A stretch of 64,000 nucleotides of DNA from Homarus americanus. Lineage: Eukaryota; Arthropoda; Malacostraca; Decapoda; Nephropidae. The notes under the pieces are model-generated. The model did not search any database and was not told the DNA's origin. It saw only the letters and a program-made list of their open reading frames with translations. A program made the position numbers and the translations under genes. Every line of letters begins with the position of its first letter. Position 1 is the first letter of the stretch. Shown here piece by piece: positions 1-12,339 of this stretch. The stretch covers positions 10,153,700-10,217,699 of the forward strand of contig NW_024736071.1 of the NCBI RefSeq assembly GCF_018991925.1, written 5' to 3'.

Positions 1-1074
1 TCTTTCAGTGGGTCACCGGCAAGCCACCAGGCCCACAAGTCACCTGTTGTCTTTCAAACTCTTCTACTGCACAGTATGTCATCAACACTGTGAATGAAGA
101 AGTTAGCAAGTGTTGGTCCTAAAAATATGTTTACAATAGGAAATATCTTCTTTAAATACCACATGAAAGTCCACCAGTTTTGTATGATTATTAACGAATT
201 ATAAAGCGACCATGATTCGGCAAACTTAAAAGTGCAGCATATGAACTTGGTACTTTGGCAATACCTGTATATGTAAAGAAAATTGTTATTGGGCTACTAC
301 TAATACGGAGATAATGATAAAGAAAAATAATATTGGAAGATTACGACTCTCATTATTCTGAAAGAAGTGAACGAAATACAATAGTGAAAAATGAAAAAGA
401 TCCTAGATCAGAACATGACTGTTCAGTTACAGATGTAACCTTGAGCGGTGATTATATACTCTTCTTTTTTTTTGGCCATCAACAAAAAGAAAATGTCCTC
501 GTTTTTTTGTGTATTTTTTTTATCAATAACGTGAATACATATTGAAACAATGTTGGCTATCCTTGCTATAGTTGCCTTACTGTTCACGATTGAGTGTACA
601 CTCAATGTACACTGGTTGAACACCTGTATAGTCAAAGCTGCATTGTTAATATGAAAAATAAATCGGGTGCAAATTTGTATGACGATTCTACTGAACACAG
701 TATTTACCTTTTTATCGATCAAAGTTATGCATGAAGATTCCTCAACGCGTATTTGTACAAATTATATCCTGTATTATTACTTTCGTTAGTCAGTAATGTC
801 ACTAACTTACTGGCGTACATAAGTTTTCCCCAGCAGCAGATGACCATTTTCTTGTTATTCTTGTATTGCCAACATTACATTGTTCACGTAAATAATATTT
901 GATACTGAAAAAATCTTTAAGAACTGCAAGTGAAGAACACATTCGGGAGTAATATTAAGAGCAGCGGAGAGAGAGGGCATACACCTATCTAATCTCCACA
1001 GGTCAGTGATTCACTCCACACCCTTGTAACTGAGGTCACACTATCACCACCACACCTCCAGTACCACACTATCT
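1..1074. other. No gene recognised; one orphan minisatellite unit
   Basis: This is AT-rich sequence with no convincing exon or transposon protein. Around 1036-1066 there is one isolated unit of the 30-bp CACC-rich minisatellite that forms the array at 1970-2285. Confidence 0.5.
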
Positions 1075-1657
1075 TGTCTCTGAAGCCAGACACAAATATG
1101 CTTGCCTTGTTGACCGGGGTGTCAGGGTCAAACTGTTGTGGATCCCCTCTCACATAGGCCTCATAAAACATGACAGAGTTGATGCCCTCGCCAAACTCGC
1201 GTCTAACAAAGACACCGTTGAATACAATTTGGGTCTGTCAAAAAGAACCCTTAAAACTGTAATTAGGAAAGAACTTATTGATGAGTTTGACGCAAGTAGA
1301 CAAGTGCAAATAGGCACTAGTCGATCCATAGGTTACCATGATGAGATGTATCAAGTGAAACATGTATATGGAGCAAGTAACAAGATCACTAGATTACAAG
1401 ATGTTGTAACCGCTAGATTAAGGTTAGGATATAAGTACCTTTGGCAGTATGTTCCTCAAGCAGATGTAAACAAAACTAAATGTAAAGTGTGTGGCCATAC
1501 ATATGGCCACACACTTGAACACTACGTCCTCGACTGTGTGAAGATAGAACCTTTTAGGGACAGGTCCAAGCACACTGTGTGTGAAATGGCACAACACTTC
1601 ATCTCTAATGGCAAGATAGCCGACATATTAAGATTGTATCCACTTTTTTGCACTTAG
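1075..1657 (+). pseudogene. Non-LTR retrotransposon ORF2 3' end: RNase H tail plus zinc-finger-like C-terminus
   Basis: The frame opens at about 1075 and ends at the stop at 1657. Near its start the motif LLWIPSHIGL, followed by HDRVDALAKLA, is the end of a type-I RNase H domain as found after reverse transcriptase in Jockey/I-type elements. It continues into a C-terminal segment containing CKVCGH and HTLEHYVLDC, the CCHC-like finger typical of these ORF2 proteins. The reverse transcriptase and endonuclease are missing, so this is a 5'-truncated insertion. The assignment to a Jockey-like clade rests on family knowledge; the RNase H end and the cysteines are directly visible. Confidence 0.75.
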
Positions 1658-1965
1658 TAACTATATCAATTCTCATGTACAGAACCAAATACGCAATGTG
1701 CTTGAATACCTCTCACGTAAATGTGAATAACAAAGTGTGAGGCCAGACATACTGCCTCACACGCCTGTACTCACGCATTTGTGAATAAGTTACCCTTTAT
1801 GTATAGAACTAAACAAATAATGTAAATGAAATACTGTGTAACATTCAGTGCCATAATATCCTGACAACGGGGGTTAATTATTATGACCCTTTGTAAACCC
1901 TACTCTGTAATCCTTTTGCGCTACCGCTCACAGGATGAGAGTGGGGTGCACAATAAAGTAGCCGC
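1658..1965 (+). other. 3' UTR of the Jockey-like element with AATAAA
   Basis: This follows the ORF2 stop and has no open frame. It ends with an AATAAA hexamer at 1952-1957, just before the minisatellite, as expected for the polyadenylation end of a non-LTR retroposon. Confidence 0.5.
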
Positions 1966-1967
1966 TG

Positions 1968-2285
1968 CTATCACCACCACACCTCCAGTACCACACACCA
2001 TCATCACCACTCCTCCAGCACCACACACCATCACCACCACACCTCCAGTACCACACACCATCACCACCACACCTCCAGTACCACACACCATCATCACCAT
2101 TCCTCCAGTACCTCACAGCATTATCACCACACCTCTAGTACCACACACCATCACCACCAAACCTCCAGTACCACACACCATCACCACAACACCTCCAGTA
2201 CCACACACCATCCATCATCACCACTCCTCCAGTACCTCACAACATCACCACCACACCTTTAGTACCACACACCATCATGACCATT
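1968..2285. repeat. 30-bp minisatellite, about 10 copies
   Basis: Tandem units of the form TCACCACCACACCTCCAGTA plus CCACACACCA repeat with small substitutions (CACCAC/CATCAC, CCAGTA/CTAGTA). One unit near 2210 is shifted by a few bases. The open frames across it, rich in His, Pro and Thr, are by-products of the repeat. Confidence 0.9.
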
Positions 2286-2316
2286 CATTACCTTTACTTA
2301 CAGGCGTGTGTCCAAG

Positions 2317-2442
2317 ATGGTTTCGCGGTCATGGGCTGAGTGGGCATGGTTGGTGAGCCTGTTGCTAATTGTGCACCTGCATCTCAACGACGCCATCTGC
2401 AGCGAATACTTCAACTTTCCAAATGAGATTGATCTTTCTGTG
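2317..2442 (+). CDS. Unknown secreted/type II protein, exon 1 (signal-peptide-like)
   Basis: I do not recognise the protein. The ATG at 2317 opens 42 codons: a short polar start with Trp residues, then a hydrophobic core (LVSLLLIVHLHL) followed by NDAICSEY, which looks like a signal peptide or membrane anchor. The exon runs to CTGTG with a GTGAGA donor at 2443, ending in phase 0. A TTACTTACAG acceptor-like site lies 14 bases before the ATG, so a 5' UTR exon may lie upstream. The next candidate exon, at 3054, is open in the same phase. The start is the only in-frame ATG after the acceptor. Confidence 0.55.
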
Positions 2443-3053
2443 GTGAGAATTATGAATAACATATTCAATGTTAGTGGTGGTGGGATAGTGATGTAATGTA
2501 TGGTGTGGTGAGGGATTGTAAGGATATGGTGGTGTGGACGGGTTTGGTGTGGATGGGAGTCTAGTGCTAGCTAGATGAAAGTACTTGTTTGAATAAACAA
2601 TAATAATAAAGGAGTATATACTTCAAGGAATGATAACAATTTACAAGTTACAGTATTGTACTGATAACTGCTGGTGTGATCTGGCCACACCTGCGAAATA
2701 CTGGTGACAACTGGTGTGAGGAGGTCACACTGGTGGTAACTATTGGTGAGATCTAACAACATTCGATCCAGTGGTGATAGAGGTGTGATCACTCTGTTTT
2801 GATACACTATCAACTCTTTCTAATCATCATCGTTATCTCATCATGATCACATACTGTAACACATACACAATTGAACAGTGACTGGACAGTATATTTACCA
2901 GCGATGTTTTTCAACACATGTACACTAACGAAACCAGCATATGGGAGGTATAGGGTGGGGATGTGGGAGGCATGGGGTGGGGATAGTTTAGATTAAAACC
3001 CCTGAATTAAAGAATATGTCATTAATCACAATTGGTATGTGTTGTTGTGACAG
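2443..3053 (+). other. Putative intron 1 of the unknown gene
   Basis: There is no coding signal. The sequence includes TG-rich stretches (2440-2560, 2660-2790) with repeated CTGGTGTGA-like words. Confidence 0.4.
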
Positions 3054-3137
3054 CTGAGCGGGAAGTGGGTGACGTTGGCCAGCACCAGGAGGGTGATGCC
3101 TTGCCACATCCTACACGGCCACATGGAATCTAACTCT
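3054..3137 (+). CDS. Unknown secreted protein, exon 2
   Basis: A TTGTTGTGACAG acceptor is followed by 84 bases (28 codons) open in phase 0 and ending at a consensus GTGAGT donor at 3138. The peptide begins LSGKWVTLASTRR and includes CHILHGH. The other two frames contain stops. The exon length is a multiple of three, so the phase is 0 on both sides and matches exon 1 and exon 3. No family is recognised. Confidence 0.5.
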
Positions 3138-3825
3138 GTGAGTACTACTGCCTCCTACTGCCTCATCAACTTTTAATAAAACTAAAATTGATAGACCAAC
3201 AGAATGTTGACAATAATAGTTTTTTTTTTATAGCCTACAAACAAGGTTTTTCTTACCCTAACTCTTATTCTTGTTTTTTTTTTCTGGTCTATCTCTTTCA
3301 ACTGTCTTCTTTTGACTGGTTTTGTTTCTTGGTGTTGCCGCAGTTTGTTAGTGTTTCCTTATTTTCCTTTGCTTGTTCATTTTTGTGCAGGGAAACAGTA
3401 GCCAAGATAGATCAGGCTCTAAGGTGTTGGTATTGCAGTGCCTGTTACCACACTGCTTATGTTAACCTTGACGAAGAGGATTACAACAGTATATCCAAAA
3501 AAGAACCTGGCTTCCGATGGTACTGTGCAGGTTTTGAAGACGTAATGAATAACATCTGAAGTGCGTCCGAATCAAATCTGGAAGTTGAAGTATTTAACAA
3601 GGTAGTGTCGCTCATGACAAGTGCTCTACGGACTTTTGAGCAGGGTGTGAATGGGAGGCTGATATCATTAAAGGACATGATCGATGCTTCGGAGTGGCCT
3701 CCCACGTGTCTCCTCAATCATTAAGGAACTGAAGGAGTTAAAACAAAAATCAGGGTAGTACTAAAGGGGTGAGTGTCAAGATAAATGATTTGAGCAGGGA
3801 TAAGACAGTCCACACCCAGCAGGTA

Positions 3826-3828
3826 CTG

Positions 3829-3861
<33 letters not shown>
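3826..3861. repeat. (CTG)12 trinucleotide repeat
   Basis: Twelve CTG/TTG units in a row inside the decayed ORF1 region; the only interruption is one TTG. Confidence 0.9.
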
Positions 3862-3863
<2 letters not shown>

Positions 3864-5929
3864 GGAAGTGTTGAGAGAGCACTGTAGTCCATTCCTGTTG
3901 ATAGCTGCAGGGAGACAAGAACCGGCCCCCTTGCTATTAGATCGAGAAGGTAAACTAGAAGGCTAGTGGGGCAATTAGTTCCTGCTTTGGTACACACTCA
4001 GACTTCATGATGTCCGAACTAAGAAAGATTATGCCGAAAATGACAATTGTAAGTATTCCTACTACATTTCCTGATGAAATAGTCTCGGGCATTGCTGAAA
4101 AGAAGAATAATGAATTGCAAGAACGGCTAGATAAAGCCTTTATTTAACTTGCAGCCTTTATTATAAAGGCTCCAAGTTACCCTTGTTTTCACATAGATAA
4201 AAGAATGTAAACTCGCAGTCATGACGATGTCACATGAAGTACGAAATTCCATTGAGAAGTTTCAGGGTATGTTTAAGTTGGACTGAACAGATGTAAAGCT
4301 TATGACAGGTTTTGGGTTACTCAATGCAACCACTGCCAAAAATTTGGCTGTCCCAGGAAGTCTGATTCTGTCTGATTCTCCAGTTTGTACCTTCTATGCA
4401 AGCTGTTAAAGAGTCCAGGACATGTTCAAATAAGACCCCATCCTGCAGTGCTTGTTGTTCCATTTTTACAGTGCCACCCAAGTCAATCGACATTTTGCAT
4501 CAAGTAAATATTGCCCGATGATAACTTCCCATCGTAAAAAAGTAATTGAAAAAACTGACTTTACTTGTTCAAAAAGCGCTTAGTGCTCTCCTTGAGCCTA
4601 TTAAAAAGTGGGTCTGCTTAATATTCGTGCAATCCGAAACAAAATGTGTCACGTTAATGAATTTCTGGGGGAATTTAGTTTGGATATCCCCTGTGTAACT
4701 GAAACGTGGTTGTATAAATGAGAAATTAACTTTATCCGTAATGTTCTTCCCAAGACTCCTTCTCTTGTTCATGTTCCCACACCTGCTGCCGAAGCTCCAG
4801 GAGGCGGAATGGCACTGATCTATCCTGTGGCCCTGGGGCTCACCATTAAACTGATTAGTAGTGACTGTGATTTCCTCCTTTGAATTTATGGAGGAATAAA
4901 TAAATCTTAATTGCCAAGTTATTAGAATTACTTTTGTGTATCGACCTGGTCACCCAGGTGCAGATACAGAGTTCATAGGATGAATTTGGCTTGCTTCTTG
5001 AGACTTTCTCAGGAAAGATTGAGCAATGGTTGATCTGTGCTGACTTTGATTATTGGGTTGACAAACCATCTCTGAAACCCTTTACCCTCTGCGTTCTTTG
5101 AAATTCTCGATCTAAACAATTTTGTCAATCATGTCGAACATACAGTATCTTTCTGGGCACACTCTCGACCTAGTTTTATCTTCTGCTGACTCTGATCGTA
5201 TATTAGACGTTACAGTTGACCTGATCGATCCACCATGCTTTGGTTACTTTTGGTTTCAATGTCCCAAGACCCCCTTCTTACTGTAAAACAATTACTTTCA
5301 GGAACTATAGAAATATTGACCAGACCATGATTGATCAGGAAGTCGATCAATCTCTGTTTTGTAGTCAGAGGAGATGGTCAAGTTATATAATAATGTCCTC
5401 CAGTCCAGTTCAGGCCGTTATTTTCCAGAGGTCACGAAGAGTGTTACATTATGAGATGACTCTCCATGGTATGACTCGCGTATAAGTTTTCTTCGTAGGG
5501 ATTGTAGAAGTCGTGAATGAGAATGACATAGGTGGTGAACAGACTGTACCAGATCAGTGTACATATGGCTGCATGTAGGGCTGTTTGCTTAGCTAGGTCA
5601 TGAGAAGTTGAACACTACAGAACTCAAATAGCCATTTATGGTAGTGATAAGAAAAAAATATTATGCAGTTGTGAATGGGCTGCTGGGCCAGAGGTTTGGA
5701 ACTACTATGCCTTCTTCATATTTTTCTTCTTTATTATGACAGATATCACATATAAGAAGTGAACATAATCGTGTTTCTTTAAATGAGGAATTTTCGGTTG
5801 AATTTCAACTGAGTTACGCCAGTCCTCACTCCTTCATCGTTTTGTCCTGTAGGGGTGAACAACATTCTGCGTTATATCAAGGACTCGGAGATATTTTGCC
5901 GTCTTGATCCTGCAAATGTATGTAAGGTA

Positions 5930-6140
5930 CAGTTGCAGAAATCTGTTCCTACACCCCCTGTGGTAACCCATGTCTCCAAACGGCAATGTAGCAGTAGTAG
6001 TATCACTGTTTATGAATGAATTGGTATTGGTCGTGTAACGACGGACGTGATTGGTGGATAGGTTTGCTATAGGTCAAATAGGTTGGCCGTTTGGAGACAC
6101 AGGTTACCACAGGGGGGATAGGAGCACATTTCTGCAACTA
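5930..6140. mobile_element. 211-bp MITE with ~50-bp terminal inverted repeats and TA duplication
   Basis: The left end CAGTTGCAGAAATC and the right end, ending in ATTTCTGCAACTA, form imperfect inverted repeats. These continue inward through a CCCCTGTGGTAACC segment and CTCCAAACGGC. TA flanks both sides (5928-5929, 6141-6142). There is no ORF. This is consistent with a non-autonomous mariner/pogo-type element. Confidence 0.7.
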
Positions 6141-6822
6141 TACCACTTGCTTATGAACATGCGGCAGACTTTATTCGTAGAATCATAAATAACTGCTTTG
6201 CAGAGGGCAATTTTGTACGATCTGTGAAACAGGCTTTATTGCTTCCACTTTTTTTAAGAAACCTGGTCTTCATACTGAAAATATGCTAAAATTATAGTCC
6301 GTTCTCTAATCTCTCATCTTATCAAAGATCATAGAGCGTGCTTTGCTAAATCAATTGCTTCCTCTGTAAGAGAGAAATGGAGTGATTCTTCTTATAGAAA
6401 GCATCATTGAACTGAAACTGCCTTATGTTAGAGTCATAACGATTTGGTAATAAACATTTGCACAGGAAAGTCTTCCCTCCTGGTCTTTCTGGATCTGTCT
6501 GCAGCTTTTGACACAGTAGATCATATCTGTTGTTTCAAGATCTTTGGTCTTTTAGTGTCATGAGAATGCTCTCTCACTGCTTGAGTCTTATTTGTCAGAG
6601 CAATCTCGATGTGTGAGTGTTGGCGAAACCATTCCAGACCCGATCCCTTTGCAGTTTGGAGTCCCACAGGGATAAGTTTTGGGACCACTTCTGTTTACAG
6701 TGTATACCAGTGGTCTATTCCTGACGTGTCTTTGTAGCAAGACTGGTTCACGAGAGGAGAGCCAGGTTGGCATCGAACTACCACGGGCTGATCGGCGTTG
6801 GAAGTTGAATACTCCACAGCCA

Positions 6823-7362
6823 TGGTGTTCTACGAAGACGTCAAGGTGAGCCGTTAGCGCCCGGTTGAAGAAACCTGGCCAAAACTACTCAACTTCCTCG
6901 TCCTTAAAGAGTTTTTTAACTCTGAAGAGATCGAGGGAATCATCAAGGTGAACGGTGACCTTAAAAATCACCTTCGCTGAATATGGCCAATTCCTTCAAC
7001 TGACACAATTCGTCGACATCAACGGCATACAAGTGGAAAGGATTGTCCACCAGGGGGACAACTTGAAGCTGAGAGTGATCTCCCACCCTGAAATAGCATT
7101 TATGGACTCAGAAGAAATCAGCGAACTTCTCAAGGGACAACTCTGCTGTCTGAAAAAGCTGTCAGAAACAACTGCCCTTGTAGGACACCATGAAACGTTA
7201 CTCAAAACGTCTCAACCGTGCCATGCCAGTGAAGCCCTTCTGCTATAAATGCCAGCGTTACGAACACGCCACCACCAAGTGCAAGGCTCAGGGGGATGTG
7301 TGCTCCAAGTGTGGAAACACCGGGCATCGCTACACCTCCTGCCCCAACCAACTCACTGTCTG
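6823..7362 (+). pseudogene. Jockey/I-like ORF1 (Gag-like) fragment with CCHC knuckles
   Basis: The frame starts at ATG 6823 (MVFYEDVKVS) and is broken by a stop and by frame changes. Near 7236-7350 two zinc-knuckle motifs are visible: CYKCQRYEHATTKC (Tyr-Glu in place of Gly) and CSKCGNTGHRYTSC. These are the nucleic-acid-binding knuckles of ORF1 proteins in non-LTR retrotransposons. The frame is cut at 7362, where a gypsy fragment on the other strand begins. Confidence 0.6.
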
Positions 7363-9515
7363 AGAGTGTTCTCGAGAAGAATGCAACTGGTCTACCGGCT
7401 TGGTTCAGGGAAGCAGCGATAGAAGAGTCGGAATCGTCAGTTTCTACTACGAATAGAATCGTCTCGTCAATCGAGCTGACTACCGCACTTGCTAGTTCCT
7501 TTTTTAAGATTTTCGAAGGCGGATTCTGCTTCCCCTTGGAAAGGGAATGTCTGAGCCTTGACCAAAGGTCTGACCTTATCGGAAAAGTGCGAGATCCACT
7601 GAGAGTAGTATGAAAAGAGTCCTATCATGCGTCGTAGAGCAGGTAAGTCTTTCAAATGTGATAATTCCTTCAGAGGACGCAAGCGATCTGTGTCTGACTT
7701 GAGAGTGCCTTGCGATATGGTGTAGCCCAGCAAATCAATCGACGTTGCTGAGAAGACGGATTTATTTTCATTGAGGGTGAATTTTGACTTCTTTGCTGCC
7801 TTAAGAAATCTGGACAGATTTTTATCGTGCTCCTGTTGAGACGAACCGGCGATGGTGGTGTCAATGTACGCGAAAGTTCCCAGCAGTTCGTTTCTACGTA
7901 TGAATTCATCGATGGTTCGTTGGAAACAAGCCACGCCGTTCGTCACTCCGAATGGGACCCTACAGAACTGGTACAATTTACCGTCCGCCTCAAAGGCAGT
8001 GAATGGCACGCAATCTTTAGTTCGAGTGTTGAATATCTTGTAACGAGATAGGTTAGTCACCAAGTCGTCTAACCGAGGCAAGGGATAAGCATCCAGCTGG
8101 GTGTACCTGTTGATGGTTTGGCTGTAGTCGACAACAAGCCGCTCTTTCTGCCGCTCAATAGTAGTGATGAGGACTTGCGCCCTCCACGGTGACGTGCTGG
8201 GTTCGATTATTCCTTCCGACAACACCTTATCGACTTCACCTTAGATGAAAACCCTGCCCGCTTGACCAAATCGTCTTGACTTCGTCGCAATAGGTTTACA
8301 GGTGGAGGTCAGATTAGAGAAGTGATATGGTGGATCGACCAAAGCAAATGTTAGGCTACAAGCAGCTGTATTATATTCCATGATGAGGTGCTCTTTAGGC
8401 CCACCGAAATCAATTGTAACGCCACTATGTAGGCTCATGAAATCTTGACCAAGAATAACGTGACTGCATAAGTCGGGAAGAACAGTCTGTTGAAGTAACT
8501 GGATAGAGTTTACCCTTGAGGGTAATGTCTACAGTACAGTGACCTAGTACTGGCGACGATAGGGAAGACGAGGCCGTAGACACGTGACCTGACCCTGGAT
8601 GACATCTCAGAGATGCTGCTGGATATAGCGGTTTGATATAAACGATTTTTAGCTCCCTGTATCAACGAGGGCTGTAGTTGTATCGTCATTAACAAACACA
8701 TACATGGTAGATCGAGCGAGACAACCAGGGGATGTCGCAGATATTGTAGCCAAAGAAGGAGAGTGTAATACCCCACAAGTGGAAGATGAAGTAGAAGGTT
8801 AATAACGAAATGATCTGCATACTTTCGCAAAATGGCCTTTCTTTTTGCATTTGTGGCAAGCTGAATCGCACGCAGGACACTGAGGTCGGTTATGCCGTGC
8901 CCCACCACAGAAAAAACACTTCGGTTGTTGAGTGGCAGCTAAGAGGGGAGAGTCATAGCTGTCGATTTTATCAGGTGAAGGAACAGTGGCAGCGTTCACA
9001 GGCGCCTGAGACCGAAGATAGAACTCGGAGTTTCTTTGAGCCAGATCGAGGGCGCGAGCCTGGTCGAACGCAGTAGCCAAATCAAGAGTCTTGTTTTCTA
9101 AGAGACCATTGATCAAAGCGTCGCGGATATACTCGTCTCTGTTCGCCTCTGCTGTAACAGCTTTGAAGTTGCAGTCCTTGCTGGGCTAATGAAGTTCCTG
9201 TAAATATTCGTCCAAACTCTCGCCCGAGTGTTGCCTCCTGGTAGCATGTAGATGATGGGCGAACACTTCGTTCTTCGGCTTTACGTACAAGTCCTGCAGA
9301 ATCTGGATGGCGGCGTCGTACGAGACACGGTTGGCTATGAATTCGTACACAGATGGGGAGACGAAGTTGCAGAGAGTGGCTAGCTTGTCGGGCTCGAGAG
9401 CAGAAATGGAGGTGAGGAACGTGTTGAAGGTCCGGAACCAGTGGCGCCAATCCTTTAAAGCGGTGGGAGAGTTCGGCGTAGCATCCAGTCGTTCCGGCCT
9501 CAGGAACTTCTCCAT
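7363..9515 (-). pseudogene. Truncated Ty3/gypsy element (Gag-PR-RT-RNase H)
   Basis: Reading on the - strand from 9515: a Gag N-terminus (MEKFLRPERLDATPN...), Gag knuckles (CFFCGGARHNRPQC, CHKCKKKGHFAKVC; 8799-9000), and a protease active site (LVDTGS, near 8660) followed directly by a stop. RT runs from about 8225 with PFGVTNGVACFQ and a YIDT box where YIDD is expected. RNase H begins near 7480 (VVETDDSD...FFSRTL) and the element is cut at 7363. There are several in-frame stops. Integrase is absent and no LTR pair was found. The changed second Asp of the RT box would by itself inactivate the enzyme. Confidence 0.85.
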
Positions 9516-9537
9516 TATGACTCAGTTTCAGTTATGA

Positions 9538-10190
9538 ACAATAAATTGTGGCAAAAGAAGACTGGAGTCGACCTTTTTCTAGGCTTTACTGTTCATATAA
9601 CTGACCAAGGGTAGTATGGCATCTGGAAGAGAACAAAAGAATATTCTAGTAAGTGAAGGGAACAATGAAAATTACTAACATAATATAACCCCAAACAAAA
9701 CGAAACCCAATGATAAGAAACATATATAAGCTTTGGGTAGAGTTCCCTTTAATTTAGCTCATATATTTAATAAGTTGAGGGGTTAAGTTACAAACCCAAA
9801 ATGGTCTTTTCTCCTTTTATTGGTAAAACTATATTGGTCATAGTCTATTAGTAGATGCACCGTAATTAACACTGTAAGTTGTGAGTGTTAGTTAAGGACG
9901 GGGGCTCAGCTTGACTGAGTTAGATCACCCAACCGATTCTCATGAGCTTCAAGTGAGGACTGGTCCTGGGAGGAGAGTTGCCTCTGAAGAAAAGAGGCCC
10001 GGCTAACCCTACATTCTCAAGGTCGGCCTACTGATAGAGGAATTTCCCCTCGCGTGAACAGCTCATGGCAGCTCACAGCTTATGGAAAATTACAGTGGGG
10101 TGAAATTGTTTCACTAATTATTTTTTTTTCCGATTTACTATGTTAATTTTTGACAGATCTCTCATGCCTTGAGGAGCCTATAGCAGTATG
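9538..10190. other. No gene recognised
   Basis: This stretch is upstream of the truncated gypsy gag. It may contain its leader or LTR remains, but no repeat pair could be identified. The rest is unremarkable. Confidence 0.4.
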
Positions 10191-10460
10191 GGAATGTTTT
10201 ATTTTGCTGCCCGATTCTTTTCCTGTATCCATGAAGCAGATGACTTCTGTGGAGGCCTTTAAGAAACACATTAAGACCTTTTTTTTAAAGAGCTTATAAT
10301 CTTGAAGAAGTGATGGAGAATTATAGTCTAGGAAGTGTTTCAACTTAAGGATATCCGAATGATATAAGTTGAGCTGTCACTTTTTGTGACCTTTTTTGGA
10401 GTATTTATTTTTTTATACTCTGGTCCTTGACTTTGCAGTGTTTCTATTGCTAATTAATTA
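10190..10460 (+). pseudogene. 3' terminal fragment of an L2/CR1-like ORF2
   Basis: A short reading of LLPDSFPVSMKQM followed by SVEAFKKHIKTFF resembles the last residues of L2/CR1-type reverse transcriptases, where the consensus runs WNxLPxxV...SVxxFKxxLKxxL. A T-rich 3' UTR-like tail follows. Only about 40 codons survive. Confidence 0.4.
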
Positions 10461-10553
10461 TTTAAAAGTACTGGGGGTTATTATTATTATTAGTAGTAGT
10501 AGTAGTAGCATCGTTAAATTGTGTTTTACTAAAGCTTTACGTGCTTGATACAG

Positions 10554-10677
10554 ACATTGCGGCTGGAGGAAGAGTGGAAGGTGCCAGGTTGGGCGACAAA
10601 GGCGTGGAACTACAGTGTCACTGACAGGGTGGTCGTCAGTGGGAATCACTTGGAAGTTATCCAGCACGGCTTTGACG
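10554..10677 (+). CDS. Unknown secreted protein, exon 3
   Basis: A GTGCTTGATACAG acceptor precedes 124 bases open in the required phase 0 and ending TTTGACG with a GTGAGC donor at 10678, so it leaves one base for the next codon. The peptide is rich in alternating hydrophobic residues (TDRVVVSGNHLEVIQHGF), suggesting beta structure, and contains one N-glycosylation sequon (NYS). The phase (0 in, 1 out) matches exon 4 exactly. Confidence 0.55.
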
Positions 10678-11945
10678 GTGAGCTGCCAGATATCTCAGTC
10701 TTATCCCAGTACTCTTCTTCCTTTTTGCATTTGCTGTATATATTTTCTGCCTCACTGACAATAAATCATATTAAATCTCGTATGCACTGTATACTGGTGT
10801 CTTTGCTGCTCCAAAAACTTCCGAGTTTGCTCTAAATATAACTTCTCACGTTTCTTCACTTCATTTTGATATCTTTTACAAACTCACTTTACTGTCAAAC
10901 ACGTCTGTTGTTTCTACATTTCGTTTTCTAAAGTCCAATTTTGCACCTTGTTATGCCATAACCAAGTAACTTGAATTACGTTAAAGATGAATATAATAAT
11001 GAGGGCACATATGGCACAAGAAAACAAATTGGCAATTCAGCACAACTTAGTCCTCAATATTTATCACTTAAAATTAATGTTACTTCAATACACGACAAAC
11101 AATGTTAAATGCAAAAGTTACAAACGAATAAGGATGAAATTGTGCGTCATGGCTTCGATCACAACCTCTTACTATATCACAACTGTTCAGGAGTGAAGGT
11201 TTGGAATTATACACATCACGAAAGATTTAAATAAAATTTAATAACAAGTTTACCATAATAAATGTGTAGGTTATATAATGAACGGATAAATTAAATCAAG
11301 ATAATAAATAATATATATGATCACTGACTTTGAAAATATTTAACATAGGACAAAACATCTTGACAATGACTTCTTACAAAGTTAAACTGCATTTGGTTTG
11401 CCATCCTTAGTAAACAACTAATGTGTCACAGTATATAAACCGTAAACTACCTTACAACACAATAATTGATTGCACTATACACACAATACATAATAATAGA
11501 GCAGCACTGAATATATAATACTCAACTAAACCATATTAGAAAGGGTATCCACCACTGACAAACTCAGACGTAAACTCACTTGCAATGCCCAGCGGTTGAC
11601 TGACTAAACACTGTGTACCGGTGGACTGCAATCCTAACAGCACTAATATAAAACAACTCCTACATTAAGCTGCAAAAATAGTTAAACTTACATGCATACA
11701 TTTTAGGAAAATTTTTAGGTATCAAGTACCAGTTTTGCTCATAAATAATTATTCAAAATATTTTACATACATACTGTACATCCCAACCCTAACACCAATG
11801 CATTACTGTGCATTACGCCATGCATAACAACCTAGTGTCTTATTCACCATTCCTTTCAATATTCAAAACATTCAATCCCCTGAACTCACAACAGTGGTTT
11901 TTGTTGGTGATATATGCTTGTTGTGGAAGGGGGAATATTTCACCA
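10678..11945. other. AT-rich intron sequence without recognised features
   Basis: No exon-like frame or transposon protein was seen. Confidence 0.4.
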
Positions 11946-11949
11946 CAAT

Positions 11950-12260
11950 GGTGACCTGTGGTGTAATGGTCAGCATGCAGGGTGAAACTATGGGCAAGTT
12001 TCTTTACACCATTCCCCTTTGTCTACCCAGCAGTAATTGGGGACCTGGATGTTAATCGATTTGCGGACCGTGTTCCGGGGTAATGGTTAGCCAGTGCAGT
12101 TGGCGAGTTGTCTGGTCTTCTCGGACTATTCCTTGACACTGAGTCATGCAACTCGTTAACTTAGGATGTGGTTGTTGTTGTGGCGACAACTTCTACACCT
12201 TAAACAAAGTCACGCCTAGGTGGCCCTTGGGCCGGCCATCCTCGTTACACGAGGGGCAAC
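11950..12260 (+). repeat. Possible tRNA-derived SINE
   Basis: TGTGGTGTAATGGTCAGC at 11957-11974 is close to a tRNA A box (TGGYNNAGTGG type) with its flank. No clean B box was found, and the tail composition is not diagnostic. This remains a candidate only. Confidence 0.3.
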
Positions 12261-12339
12261 CATTATCATTATTTCACCACATCTTTCTCCTCACTCAGCT
12301 AGTCAAAATTCCTGAGTGGGTCTCTAATTTTGAATATGA

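Larger units (their letters stand above)
3391..6720 (+). pseudogene. Decayed CR1/L2-like non-LTR retrotransposon
   Basis: This carries successive remains of one element. At about 3391-3558 a PHD-like ORF1 finger has the spacing CWYCSACYH...WYC. At about 4290-4350 there is a CNHCQKFG zinc-knuckle remnant. At 4600-5480 there are endonuclease pieces with many stops. At about 6475-6680 reverse transcriptase motifs appear (LVFLDLSAAFDTVDH, then PLQFGVPQG and VLGPLLF). Stops and frameshifts are numerous, so it is long dead. A 211-bp inverted-repeat element interrupts it at 5930-6140. It lies in the intron between exons 2 and 3 of the unknown gene, in sense orientation. Confidence 0.7.

Noticed and set aside
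333..722. Frames of 70 and 99 codons on opposite strands
   Set aside because: Low-complexity composition with poly-Phe/Lys runs, no splice context and no motif.
1883..2356. 157-codon frame rich in Thr, Pro and His
   Set aside because: It is the translation of a 30-bp minisatellite and has no independent support.
3769..3997. Poly-Leu, poly-Gln and poly-Ala frames
   Set aside because: They arise from the (CTG)12 repeat read in different frames.
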